The position numbers were made by a program, and so were the translations under genes. Below, piece by piece: positions 1 through 8,886 of a stretch of DNA of 39,057 bases. The notes under the pieces are model-generated. The model did no database searches. It was not told the origin of the DNA and was given only the letters and a program-made list of their open reading frames with translations. The stretch is from a bacterium (lineage in GTDB: Bacteria; Patescibacteriota; Patescibacteriia; JAHIZJ01). The first letter of the stretch is position 1. Each line of letters opens with the position of its first letter. The stretch lies in contig JAUYLJ010000013.1 of NCBI GenBank assembly GCA_030699685.1, forward strand, positions 1 to 39,057, read 5' to 3'.

Positions 1-258
1 CTTGTCGACGATTTCCAGTCGGAACGTCTCCGAAAGACTGGCGGTGCTTTCAAAACGGATTTTCACCCGATCCAAATCCGCATTTCTTTGGTCAACCATG
101 GAGTCGGCCAGAAAGCGCAAGTTCTCTATTCGTTCTTCAGAGCTTTCGGCATTGCGATAATTCTCCACAATCCCCTGTCTCAGCTGAGAATGGTCAATTC
201 CCGTCACCGGTAAGACCAGCAGTGCGATTGAAGAAGCAGTGATGAATAGTGATATCAT
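1..258 (-). CDS. Hypothetical secreted/membrane-anchored protein, 3' part off the window
   Basis: Manual translation from ATG at 258 gives 86 uninterrupted codons running off the left edge (MISLFITASSIALLVLPVTGIDHSQLRQGIVENYRNAESSEERIENLRFLADSMVD...). Hydrophobic N-terminus. Starts 3 nt after the stop of the upstream ORF. Confidence 0.65.
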   Translation of the reverse strand, partial: MISLFITASSIALLVLPVTGIDHSQLRQGIVENYRNAESSEERIENLRFLADSMVDQRNADLDRVKIRFESTASLSETFRLEIVDK

Positions 259-261
259 ACG

Positions 262-573
262 CTACAAACTTATCTCGTCTTCGCTTGGATCGACATTCTC
301 AAGTTCACCCCACATTTCGTCCAACTCATTCTGCGCGATATCGGCCTTGACAAGCAGCTCATCAATTTCATCAGTGGTAAACTGACCCGGCGCTCCTTGA
401 GTGGCGTCAGGAAGATTAGAATCAGAATTGACCGCTGTTGACTCGATGCCGGAATTCACGGCATCTTGCGTGGCCACCGGAGTTGTTTTTGTATCGCTGC
501 CATCCAAACTCCAAAACAGAAGCAGCCCAGCCGCTACAAGCACAGTCACAATGATGAGAATTCCTTTTTTCAT
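262..573 (-). CDS. Hypothetical small membrane-anchored protein with acidic exported tail
   Basis: N-terminal TM segment (KKGILIIVTVLVAAGLLLFWSL) then acidic low-complexity region; abuts the downstream ORF. Confidence 0.65.
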   Translation of the reverse strand: MKKGILIIVTVLVAAGLLLFWSLDGSDTKTTPVATQDAVNSGIESTAVNSDSNLPDATQGAPGQFTTDEIDELLVKADIAQNELDEMWGELENVDPSEDEISL

Positions 574-618
574 ATGGCTATCCTTGCGACAAGTATATCA
601 AATGATTTCATAAACGAA

Positions 619-653
619 AAACAGCTCTCTTCGATCCAGAGAAGCTGTTTTTC
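619..653 (-). terminator. Rho-independent terminator hairpin (probably bidirectional)
   Basis: AAAAACAGC-TTCTCT-loop-AGAGA-GCTGTTTTT stem with flanking A and T tracts. Confidence 0.7.
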
Positions 654-660
654 ATTCGGG

Positions 661-714
661 TTATGATCCGCAGGTACAGGGATCATTTCCGCAATCGGGG
701 CATGGAGCAATCAT
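661..714 (-). CDS. Possible 17-aa Cys-rich micropeptide MIAPCPDCGNDPCTCGS (or small RNA)
   Basis: ATG..TAA ORF between a sigma70-like promoter (748-776) and a terminator (619-653). Four Cys in CxxCx4CxC spacing. No strong SD. Confidence 0.35.
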   Translation of the reverse strand: MIAPCPDCGNDPCTCGS

Positions 715-747
715 GGTACTACCGCTTAAAAATACGTTTCTGATTTA

Positions 748-776
748 AGCATACTTAATTTGCGGAACTCTGTGAA
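748..776 (-). promoter_or_regulatory. Predicted sigma70 promoter for the small transcription unit
   Basis: Minus strand TTCACA - 17 bp - TATGCT. Confidence 0.5.
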
Positions 777-865
777 TAGTTTGTTTTCAATGCTAATATT
801 AGGCAATTTATGAATACCCTCAGCAAAGGGATCGCGATTTTGTTTAATAAAATAAGGGGTTTTCA

Positions 866-893
866 TTGCTTTTTGGTTGTTTTCAGCTATAAT
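866..893 (+). promoter_or_regulatory. Predicted sigma70 promoter for the HU gene
   Basis: TTGCTT - 16 bp - TATAAT upstream of an AGGAG SD (941-945) and ATG at 950. Confidence 0.65.
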
Positions 894-949
894 TACTGCA
901 GATTGTGCATAACTTTAAGCACAAAGATAATTTATAACCAAGGAGAATT

Positions 950-1234
950 ATGGCCAAAACCATGACCAAGTCTCAGCTCTACGCGATGCTAGCAGAGAAA
1001 TCAGGCCGTTCGAAAAAAGAGGTGGCTGATTTCATGGACCTGCTGGCGTCCACAGCGTATGGGGAAACGAAAGCGAACGGAGAGTTTACCTTGCCTGGCT
1101 TAGGGAAGCTGGTGAAGAAGCATCGTTCCGCCCGCCAAGGACGCAATCCTGCCACTGGCGAGACGATCCAGATTCCTGCTAAAACAGTGTTGAAGTTCCG
1201 GGTTTCAAAAGCCGCCAAGGACGAAATCCTGTAA
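950..1234 (+). CDS. HU family DNA-binding protein
   Basis: 94 aa; MTKSQLYAMLAEKSGRSKKEVADFMDLL...FTLPGLGKLVKKHRSARQGRNPATGETIQIPAKTVLKFRVSKAAKDEIL matches the HU/IHF fold including the RxGRNPxTGE arm motif. Confidence 0.97.
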   Translation: MAKTMTKSQLYAMLAEKSGRSKKEVADFMDLLASTAYGETKANGEFTLPGLGKLVKKHRSARQGRNPATGETIQIPAKTVLKFRVSKAAKDEIL

Positions 1235-1251
1235 TTGTTTCAGTAGTATAC

Positions 1252-1297
1252 AAAGACCCGCCTACCCTTGCCTCAGGTAAAGGTAGGCGGGTTCTTT
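1252..1297. terminator. Terminator between convergent HU and surface-protein genes
   Basis: Long inverted repeat AAAGACCCGCCTACC ... GGTAGGCGGGTTCTTTG. Confidence 0.8.
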
Positions 1298-1322
1298 GTT
1301 TGGGCTAAAAAACGTAGGAATT

Positions 1323-3068
1323 CTAGATCGGAGGAAAGAAACGACCTGTATCGATTTTGACTCCGGTGCGGATATTTTCCGGGAAGGCCAAGAATTCATG
1401 GTAAATCACCGCTCCATCTTCGCGCAATATCCTGACTATCGCCTGGTCTCCCGACCGTACTGCTACTACCCACTCGTCTCTATCATTGTAGTTGAAATCA
1501 CCGCCCGCAACGCTGACGCCACCGCGAAAGTCTGGATGGAAGACAAAATACCCGGGATGTTTCAAGCCAGTGCTGCCGTCTTCGCGTCGACCGAACATGC
1601 GGACGTGCGGACCGCCCCGGGTTTCCGGCCCGGATAGTATTTCATACTGCCCGTCTCCGTTCCAGTCCAAGGTTCCGAAACTCACTCCGCCACGGAAGGC
1701 CGGATGGTACGCGAAGAAGCCGAGAATTCTTTCCTGAAAACGCCCGTCAATAATATTGAACATCCGAACATGGGGACCGCCGCTGTCGACGGAAGGCACG
1801 GTTAACAACTCGTCCCTTCCCATGCCGTCAATGTTCGCCACCACCACGCTCACTCCCCCGCGAAGCTGGGGACTGTAGGCAAAGAAGTTTTCGATAATTG
1901 GGACATAGCTTCCGTTGCGATAACCGAAGGTCCTGATATTGGGCCCTCCGTTTGACGCGGGGGCGGTAACAATTTCGGCTCCGGCCCGGCCATCGAGCTC
2001 ACCGGCCGCGACATTTACTCCTCCTAGGAAGTTTGGATCGTAGGCAAAGAACTGGTTGACTAAGTCTCCTCGGAACGTAAACACTTTGACCAGCGGCGCC
2101 CGGCCAGATCCCGGACCAACAACAATTTCATCGATTCCGTCACCGCCCAAGTCGGCTACGGCGATGTTAACTCCACCCCGAAACTCTTCTTCATAAACGA
2201 AAAACTGCGAAATCAGCTCACCCGTCTTGTCCAAAACTCTGACCTGCGGACCACCGCCAGCGTTCGCGGCCGCCACCACGTAGGTTTCCTGGAAAAGTAG
2301 CGGCTCTCCCCCGGCTTCGCATAGTTGTTCTTCCCCAGGTTTGAATTCGTCAGTGCCGCAACTATTTTGATCCATGCATTCGCGCGTTTGCTCGCCATCG
2401 GCGCAAACTGACCACTCCTCGCAAATCCAGTCTTCATTACACTCTTCAGGATCCTCCGAGCACGATCTGGCAAGCGGCGGCCGATTAACCACCGTGCCGC
2501 AATCGTTGAGATCCTCGCACTGGCGGTTTTGCGTGCCGTCAGAACAGCCGGCCCATTCCGAGCACGACCAGCTTTCTATACAACCTGTTGTGTGATTGGC
2601 AATATTCGATAATGATGATACGTTCCCCGATTCATCGGTAGCTTTCAAAGCAAAGTAGTAGCGGGTTTTTGGAACCAAATTCGACACGACAAAAGTTTCT
2701 TGCAGGCCGGCTAATTTTGGAGACGGTTCGTTGGTTATTTGTTGGGCGCCGCTCCAGTTGCTTTCGCTGATCGGCGAAGTGGAATATCTGATGTCATACT
2801 GCGTAGCTTGGCCAATCTGTCCATCGTCGCCCGGGGCTGTCCATGTTAGCGTCACGGAGTTTGAATCATCGAGAGCTAAAACAGAAGGAGCCAACAATAC
2901 AACGCTTGGAACTAACACGCTACTACTAGCAAAGAGAACAAGCACGATCGTCATGGCGATAGAAGCGCCGCCGAGAATTCCTGAATACAACACAATACGA
3001 GAGCTGAGAGTATCGATTCGTTCTTGAGTTTGAGTGGTTGTATTGTTCATTTTACGCGAATTTTTCAT
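1323..3068 (-). CDS. Surface protein: N-terminal TM, FN3 domain, two thrombospondin-like Cys-rich modules, C-terminal FG-GAP/VCBS-like repeats
   Basis: FN3 (SVTLTWTAPGDDG...YYFALKATDESGNVS); two WxCxxWxxCxxGxQxRxCxDxNxCGT modules; six repeats with FFAYxPxFRGGVxVA and D-rich loops. Confidence 0.85.
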   Translation of the reverse strand: MKNSRKMNNTTTQTQERIDTLSSRIVLYSGILGGASIAMTIVLVLFASSSVLVPSVVLLAPSVLALDDSNSVTLTWTAPGDDGQIGQATQYDIRYSTSPISESNWSGAQQITNEPSPKLAGLQETFVVSNLVPKTRYYFALKATDESGNVSSLSNIANHTTGCIESWSCSEWAGCSDGTQNRQCEDLNDCGTVVNRPPLARSCSEDPEECNEDWICEEWSVCADGEQTRECMDQNSCGTDEFKPGEEQLCEAGGEPLLFQETYVVAAANAGGGPQVRVLDKTGELISQFFVYEEEFRGGVNIAVADLGGDGIDEIVVGPGSGRAPLVKVFTFRGDLVNQFFAYDPNFLGGVNVAAGELDGRAGAEIVTAPASNGGPNIRTFGYRNGSYVPIIENFFAYSPQLRGGVSVVVANIDGMGRDELLTVPSVDSGGPHVRMFNIIDGRFQERILGFFAYHPAFRGGVSFGTLDWNGDGQYEILSGPETRGGPHVRMFGRREDGSTGLKHPGYFVFHPDFRGGVSVAGGDFNYNDRDEWVVAVRSGDQAIVRILREDGAVIYHEFLAFPENIRTGVKIDTGRFFPPI

Positions 3069-3150
3069 CGGCCTGAATATCGTTACAAAGTAAATATATG
3101 ATTATCCGTACCACGATTTTAGCATTTTCTTGGATTTTTCTACACGTGTC

Positions 3151-6100
3151 TTAATCCGCATCCAGGTTGTCGACAGCATTCGGAGCACTGGAGTCACAAG
3201 CCCGGTTCTCGTCTGGGCGACCGGTATCGCTTCCGCACTCATTTGTATCTACACACTCTCTTGTCTGGAGGCTACCCACGCATACGGTCCAGTTGGCGCA
3301 GACCCAGTTTGAAGAACAACCGCTAATACCATCTTCCACCGTGATTCTGATCGCCTCTTCATCCAAACCGCCATTATTGTCCAGGGCCTGAAACACAATA
3401 CCATCATACACACCCGACTGATCAGTATCGGGTTGCCAGCTGAATGTGCCAGTCCTGTCTCCATTGTCGACGAAGGCGGCTCCTTCCGGAAGATTGGCCG
3501 CGTCCAAAGTCACCGTATCATCAGCATCCTCATCCAAAGCAATGACCGTGAATTCCAATTCGTCATTTTCATTAATCTCCTTGTCCGCGATAGAGACAAT
3601 CGAGGGCAAACGGTTTGTGTTACTCACCGTAATCGTGAACAATTCATAGTCGGAGGTAAATCCGTCGGAGACGCTGATACTAATAAACTGATGCTCTCCG
3701 GCTTGCTGATAATCCGGAGTCCAGCTGAACGTGGCGGTTTTATTTCCGTGATCAGTAAATGACGCGCCAGCAGGTTTGTTAAACATACTGAAGGAAAGAG
3801 AGGCGCTGTCAGAGTCGTCGCCTGTCACCAGAAATGTCAATTCTTCAGATTCAGAAACGGATTGGTTGCCAATGGTTGATAGCACAGGCCTGTAACTAAA
3901 CTGGATTGAGCTCGAATATGGAGAATAATCAGACTCTAACCCGCTTCCCTCTTCAACCGCGGTCACCCGGTACTGGTATGTTCCCGTAGTGGGCTGATCC
4001 TGAAACTCGACCGTCGCCATTTCGCCTGAATCAACCGACCCAACCAGACCTTCCTCTCCACCCACAAGTTTTCGGTAAACGTTGTAAGAGCCAACATCTT
4101 CTTCCGTGTTTTCCGTGATAGTAATATTCATAAAATCCGCCGAACCCCGGCTGACTGCAGGCTGACTTGGAGCGACCGGCAGGAGCTGATCAAGCGCCGC
4201 CACCATTTGCGACGTCGACAAACCGTTTTTGCCCACTAGATAAATCGGCGCCATGTCGATATTCACGCTGAATGTCGACCCGCTGCCGACATTGATGAGA
4301 TTCCCCTCCATGTCGAATACGTCAATATCGCCGGTGTTAATGGGGATATCTTGCAGCGCCGCCCCGGTAAATTCCTGATCATAATTAAATACCGTTACCA
4401 CCGGCCGGGTTTCCCCCGGGTTATCCAAATCGGGTGCCTCAAAAATAAAAGCACGGCTGTATGTTTCGAGCACGCCATTCGTCTGCAGCTCAGTCTTTTC
4501 AATACGCCGGACAAAGGTACCACCTTCAAGTAAACGGGACATCTGCGGGTACGCTACCGCGAGAACGTTTGGAGTATTATCGTAAGAGAAAAAATGATAG
4601 CCGGCAGTCGCATTTATTTGGGTTGAAAACATACCAAACTGAAAACCCTTTTCAAAATCATAGGATAGAAGATATAAGTTCACTCGGATCGCGTCAGCAG
4701 CCAACTTACGGGCCAACGGGATCGAACCGCTCATGTGGGGCCAATGCTGAATTTGCGCGTTATCTCCCCAGCCTGGGACTCCATACACAACTGGCGTATC
4801 CGGGTAAAGCATAGGTTGATTGATGCCAAATTCTGAGTTCCAGAGAGGTTTAGTGTTGACTCCTCCAGGTGCGGCGTTTTCTAGTTGTCCCAGAAACGTT
4901 TCAAATCCGTCGTCCATGTCAACTCGCTGCGTTCCGGAACCGTCTTCGGGTATTTGTCGAAATCCATATTGATACCGGTCATAATGATGCGGCGCGATAC
5001 CGTCAAAAAGGCTGTAGCCGGTGCCATGGGTTCCGTCGTCATAGTTCAGCACCTCATCCAGCCATACATTGCCCCGGCTGGGACCGAATACTCTGTTGGT
5101 CACGGTTTCAGAATTCGCCAGCACCGCTTCTTTTGCCCGCCAAAGGTATTCATAATACGTTTCAGCCTCCAATGTGTTCGGTTCGTTCAGCACTTCGTAT
5201 TCGTTAATATCATCGCCGTAATGCGCGGCCGCAGTCGCCACAAAATCCTGCCAGCCCTGATTCGGGCCGCTCGTGCCAGGCAATACGGGCATGGAGAAAA
5301 TATGTCTTTGCGCCAATGCGGCAATATAATCATCAAAAAACGGGTCTTCATCCACGCCTTGTTCTATATTGTCTCGGCCGATCAAAGCAAACTCCCTGGA
5401 ATACTTCACGCCCAAGTCGCGGGCCAGATCAAGATATTCGCCGGGAGGTCTCGTCGCTTCTATGCCGTGATGATCGTACGCCTCGTTGTTGAAATGCAGT
5501 CCCAGCCAAATGTGATTGGCAAAAAACGAATCCGGCAGATCTTGGTCGGCATAAGGAGATCGTTCCACCAATCCGAGAATCAAATGCTCGGCATCGTACA
5601 TTTCGGTCTCGTCGCTGTTCCATAGCTCATATCGCACGGCATAAAGCCCTTTGGTTTTCGCCGGGTCAGATGCACTCAGTATAGCCGACATGTTTTGCGT
5701 CACGATTTGGTAATTGTCGGCGTCATGCGAAACGCTAATTGTGCCGCTATCCAGCGCCGAACCGATGTCGTAATAGTCACCTGAGGTGTCATAGAGCCAC
5801 CATTTCAGCTTTGCTCCGGCCGGCAAAGCGGCCTCTTCTCGAATCTGCACGTTGGCGTACACCGTCTCAGCGTCATCGGTAAAATAAAAGTTCCCGGTTT
5901 TCGGCTCCTGACCCAGGGAATCAGTGCTGGTATAGGCAAATAGCTCCTGCTGGCTCGTGGGGTATGAGTAGCTTGTGGGGGTTGGATTGGACTGATTCTC
6001 CGCGTATTCAAACTGCGCCGCGTCAATCAGGACCACCCCCATCCCATAGCATTCCGGACGTTCTGTATTACTCACGGCAGTTTCAACACGATAGAGCTCA

Positions 6101-6894
6101 CCAACCTGCAAAGGACTGTCCGAGCGGTTGGAAATAGTCATTCTTTTCCAGCCCTCGGCCGGCGTTACGGTGATATGCCTAGTATCGGCCACATCGCCCC
6201 AGTCCTCTTCGTATATGCGCAAACGTATGTTCACAGTCGTGTTGGTGCACGTGTCATTGCCGTCAACCACTCCTCCCATGGAAAGAGCCTTGACATACAT
6301 CGAGAAAATATATCTTCCTTCCACCGGCACGGGGAATGACTGGAAAATCATATACCCTCCGTCGGCATTGGTGTTATCAATTTTCAGGCTCCGATCGCCA
6401 TGAACCGAGTCTTCGGAAGTAATCACCGGAGGTATAAAACCTCTGGCCGGATCGGAAGAAAAAATATCCCCACTGCCAGGATTGTAAAAATCATAGTGCA
6501 GCCGTTTGGACACGCTCATACCATCAAATGCACCTTCAACGCCTACCTCGAAGCTTGAGTCCTCCGGGAGCAAATTCTTGGTCTGGTATTGACCGCAAAT
6601 TTCGCCTTCGCCCATATTGCCGCGGTAAGTACAATGATTCCGATACGAGTCAATACTCCCGTAGGGGTATGTCAGCCCAAGAACCTGGGGTTCAGGCTGT
6701 GGTTTTTCGGTAAAAAAACCAGGAAAGTGGAACCACTGCCACGTAAACGCGATAATACCAATGGCGCCTAATACAAAAATCGCCGATTCCCCTATTCGAA
6801 AAAGGCGTTGGGAGAAAAGCTCATAGTTCCGTGCCGAAACTTTCGAGCCCCTCTTTCTATTTAAGCGACCTGTGTTCTTTTTTACACCTCGCAC
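3151..6894 (-). CDS. Membrane-anchored clan-A glycoside-hydrolase-like surface protein with Ig-like domains and C-terminal thrombospondin-like module
   Basis: N-terminal TM; carbohydrate-binding-like region; TIM-barrel motifs YEVLNEPN (acid/base Glu) and LWNSEFG (nucleophile Glu); FN3 and two putative Ig/cadherin-like repeats; terminal SNWVCANWTVCVGSLQTRECVDTNECGSDTGRP. Confidence 0.8.
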   Translation of the reverse strand: MRGVKKNTGRLNRKRGSKVSARNYELFSQRLFRIGESAIFVLGAIGIIAFTWQWFHFPGFFTEKPQPEPQVLGLTYPYGSIDSYRNHCTYRGNMGEGEICGQYQTKNLLPEDSSFEVGVEGAFDGMSVSKRLHYDFYNPGSGDIFSSDPARGFIPPVITSEDSVHGDRSLKIDNTNADGGYMIFQSFPVPVEGRYIFSMYVKALSMGGVVDGNDTCTNTTVNIRLRIYEEDWGDVADTRHITVTPAEGWKRMTISNRSDSPLQVGELYRVETAVSNTERPECYGMGVVLIDAAQFEYAENQSNPTPTSYSYPTSQQELFAYTSTDSLGQEPKTGNFYFTDDAETVYANVQIREEAALPAGAKLKWWLYDTSGDYYDIGSALDSGTISVSHDADNYQIVTQNMSAILSASDPAKTKGLYAVRYELWNSDETEMYDAEHLILGLVERSPYADQDLPDSFFANHIWLGLHFNNEAYDHHGIEATRPPGEYLDLARDLGVKYSREFALIGRDNIEQGVDEDPFFDDYIAALAQRHIFSMPVLPGTSGPNQGWQDFVATAAAHYGDDINEYEVLNEPNTLEAETYYEYLWRAKEAVLANSETVTNRVFGPSRGNVWLDEVLNYDDGTHGTGYSLFDGIAPHHYDRYQYGFRQIPEDGSGTQRVDMDDGFETFLGQLENAAPGGVNTKPLWNSEFGINQPMLYPDTPVVYGVPGWGDNAQIQHWPHMSGSIPLARKLAADAIRVNLYLLSYDFEKGFQFGMFSTQINATAGYHFFSYDNTPNVLAVAYPQMSRLLEGGTFVRRIEKTELQTNGVLETYSRAFIFEAPDLDNPGETRPVVTVFNYDQEFTGAALQDIPINTGDIDVFDMEGNLINVGSGSTFSVNIDMAPIYLVGKNGLSTSQMVAALDQLLPVAPSQPAVSRGSADFMNITITENTEEDVGSYNVYRKLVGGEEGLVGSVDSGEMATVEFQDQPTTGTYQYRVTAVEEGSGLESDYSPYSSSIQFSYRPVLSTIGNQSVSESEELTFLVTGDDSDSASLSFSMFNKPAGASFTDHGNKTATFSWTPDYQQAGEHQFISISVSDGFTSDYELFTITVSNTNRLPSIVSIADKEINENDELEFTVIALDEDADDTVTLDAANLPEGAAFVDNGDRTGTFSWQPDTDQSGVYDGIVFQALDNNGGLDEEAIRITVEDGISGCSSNWVCANWTVCVGSLQTRECVDTNECGSDTGRPDENRACDSSAPNAVDNLDAD

Positions 6895-6937
6895 AATATT
6901 ATTATACTACATTCTCTTAAGAATGTCGAATACTTCG

Positions 6938-7387
6938 TTAGCGCGCATAGCGGCCAATTAATTCCGCTGAGGCTATCATGTTTTGTTTAACAAGATCTAA
7001 AAAATTTTGCCTGCCTACTCCTTCGAGAGTTTCGGCTTTCAGAGCGTACACGGTAAACACATATCGATGCTCACCCTGTGGAGGACATGGACCGCCGTAT
7101 GGTTTTTTTCCAAAATCATTTTCTATTTCTTTCGCTCCGGTGGGACAACCCGCATTTTCAGGAATCTCGGTTGTAGAAAGTGGGATATCAATGAGCAGCC
7201 AGTGAATAAATCCCCCGCCAGGAGCGTCGGGGTCTAAGCAACTGACAGCAAAACTCCGGGTGCCGGAAGGGATTTCCGACCAGGCGAGATGGGGCGAGCG
7301 GTCACTACCGTCACAGGTATATTGCGGTGGGATTGATTGATTCGTCCTAAAACTGTTGCTAGTAAGCTTCATTATTACTGTATTCAA
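6938..7387 (-). CDS. YbhB/YbcL family Raf kinase inhibitor-like protein (PEBP)
   Basis: FRTNQSIPPQYTCDGSDRSPHLAWSEIP...DPDAPGGGFIHWLLIDIP...YGGPCPPQGEHRYVFTVYAL are hallmark PEBP motifs. Confidence 0.96.
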   Translation of the reverse strand: MNTVIMKLTSNSFRTNQSIPPQYTCDGSDRSPHLAWSEIPSGTRSFAVSCLDPDAPGGGFIHWLLIDIPLSTTEIPENAGCPTGAKEIENDFGKKPYGGPCPPQGEHRYVFTVYALKAETLEGVGRQNFLDLVKQNMIASAELIGRYAR

Positions 7388-7395
7388 CGTAAGCT

Positions 7396-8121
7396 TTAAT
7401 CAAATTCGTTCAAAGAGTGATTCCACGTGCAATATTCGCATGATGAATGCCGCTTGGGAATCGGGCCGGACAGTAGATCAACGGCACGCTCAAAGAGTTT
7501 CTTCGCCCGACGCACGTCAGTCCCAACTTTCACCACTTTAGTCTCAAACTCCAGACTACCATTTTCCCGAACCTCTCTGGGATAATAATACAGCAGATAC
7601 GCGTGGTCGGTAGTAGCATAACCATTCTCATTTATAAGAAGCGTGTAGGCGTCGAGCTGGCTTTGGTAATACCGTTCCGAGTCTCCCGGCCGAGGAGCGC
7701 TCCCCCGGGTCTTATAGTCGAGCGGAATGTATACATCGCCATCAAGCAGGCAATCGTCCAGCGCGCCAAATAGCTTCGCTTGGCGCTTTGTATCAACATA
7801 CTCTATTCCGGTACGCCAGTTCCTCCAGCGGTTCATGAGACTTAAGTCAGGCATCAGACGGCCCCGCACCTGACCCGCAAGCTCCGGCGGCAGTTCATCC
7901 TTCACCCTGTATACATCCATATAGTCTTTAATCACCAAATCCATCCCTCCAGGAAGCGATGGGAAAATCCCTCTCGGACGATGTATCTTTTCTTTATGAT
8001 GCAGCCAAAAACAGCGAGGGCACTCGTTGAATAAATTTAATCCCGTGCTCGGTGAAAGCCGTATCAGGCCATTCTGTCTCACCGGAGCTGGTGTTTTGGC
8101 GAACATATTAGTTTGGGGCAT
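7396..8121 (-). CDS. PD-(D/E)XK nuclease superfamily protein (RecB/Cas4-like)
   Basis: NECPRCFWLHH near the N-terminus, GALDDCLLDGDVYIPLDYKTRG catalytic D...DxK, YYQSQLDAYTLL helix, C-terminal SSCEYCTW. The four outer Cys could ligate Fe-S. ORF opens at 8175, but ATG at 8121 or 8106 is likelier given overlap with truB. Confidence 0.85.
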   Translation of the reverse strand: MPQTNMFAKTPAPVRQNGLIRLSPSTGLNLFNECPRCFWLHHKEKIHRPRGIFPSLPGGMDLVIKDYMDVYRVKDELPPELAGQVRGRLMPDLSLMNRWRNWRTGIEYVDTKRQAKLFGALDDCLLDGDVYIPLDYKTRGSAPRPGDSERYYQSQLDAYTLLINENGYATTDHAYLLYYYPREVRENGSLEFETKVVKVGTDVRRAKKLFERAVDLLSGPIPKRHSSCEYCTWNHSLNEFD

Positions 8122-8773
8122 ATTGGCTGAAATAATTTTGGTACTCTTCCGGGCGCACTGCCTGTCGTGACTCAAAATTCCCTACCCTCGTGCGTACCAG
8201 TCCCACAAGATGCCCCCCGGTACCAAGCTTTTGGCCCAAATCGCGGGCGAAAGCGCGGACATAAAATCCCGAGCTGGTTACTAAGCGCACTTTTACGAAG
8301 GGCCAGGAATATTCACGTAACTCTACCTGGTAGAGTTTCACCGTTCGGGGTTGCATTTCTACGGATTGACCGCGCCGGATTCGGCGGTGTGCGGGCTGGC
8401 CGTTGATTTTTATCGCGCTGTACACAGGGGGAACCTGTTGTATTTCTCCCAGAAACGCGCGAACAGCCTCGCCTACTTCCTTTTCTGATGGCTTCCCGCG
8501 AACAATACTCTTGGTCTTTTCCCCCTCACTGTCATCAGTAGAACTATTTTCACCAAGCTTGATAGTGGCGGCATACTCCTTCTCTTTTGTTACCAACGTA
8601 GAGAGGCGCTTCGTTCCCTCCCGGCCAAGCCCAACGACTAAGACCCCTTCTGCCATCGGATCAAGCGTGCCAGCGTGGCCGATTTTGCGAATTCCGGTAA
8701 TTTTTCTCAATCGGTTGATGACGTCATGAGAAGTCGGTCCCGAAGACTTGTATACACCTATTATCCGTTCCAT
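8108..8773 (-). CDS. truB: tRNA pseudouridine(55) synthase TruB
   Basis: GVYKSSGPTSHDVINRLRKITGIRKIGHAGTLDPMAEGVLVVGLG with catalytic Asp in GTLDP; SGFYVRAFARDLG. Confidence 0.98.
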   Translation of the reverse strand: MERIIGVYKSSGPTSHDVINRLRKITGIRKIGHAGTLDPMAEGVLVVGLGREGTKRLSTLVTKEKEYAATIKLGENSSTDDSEGEKTKSIVRGKPSEKEVGEAVRAFLGEIQQVPPVYSAIKINGQPAHRRIRRGQSVEMQPRTVKLYQVELREYSWPFVKVRLVTSSGFYVRAFARDLGQKLGTGGHLVGLVRTRVGNFESRQAVRPEEYQNYFSQYAPN

Positions 8774-8844
8774 ACAGTAACAAGATTAACTCTTTTTTCT
8801 ATTTTTAGTATACCATTCGTATAGACGCTGACAAATCGTATGAT

Positions 8845-8870
8845 AAAAAAAGCACCTGCTTCCAGGTGCT
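8845..8870 (-). terminator. Rho-independent terminator
   Basis: Minus strand AGCACCTG-GAAG-CAGGTGCT followed by a T tract. Confidence 0.9.
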
Positions 8871-8886
8871 CAAGCGCCAATCCGAA

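Noticed and set aside
1296-1637. 113-aa plus-strand ORF
   Set aside because: Antisense to the FG-GAP protein and starts inside the terminator region.
4885-5625. 246-aa plus-strand ORF
   Set aside because: Fully antisense to the strongly supported GH-like gene; composition looks like a shadow ORF with no recognisable domain.
7396-8121. Cas4 of a CRISPR-Cas system
   Set aside because: No repeat-spacer array, cas1/cas2 or effector gene in the window; kept as a generic RecB/Cas4-like nuclease.
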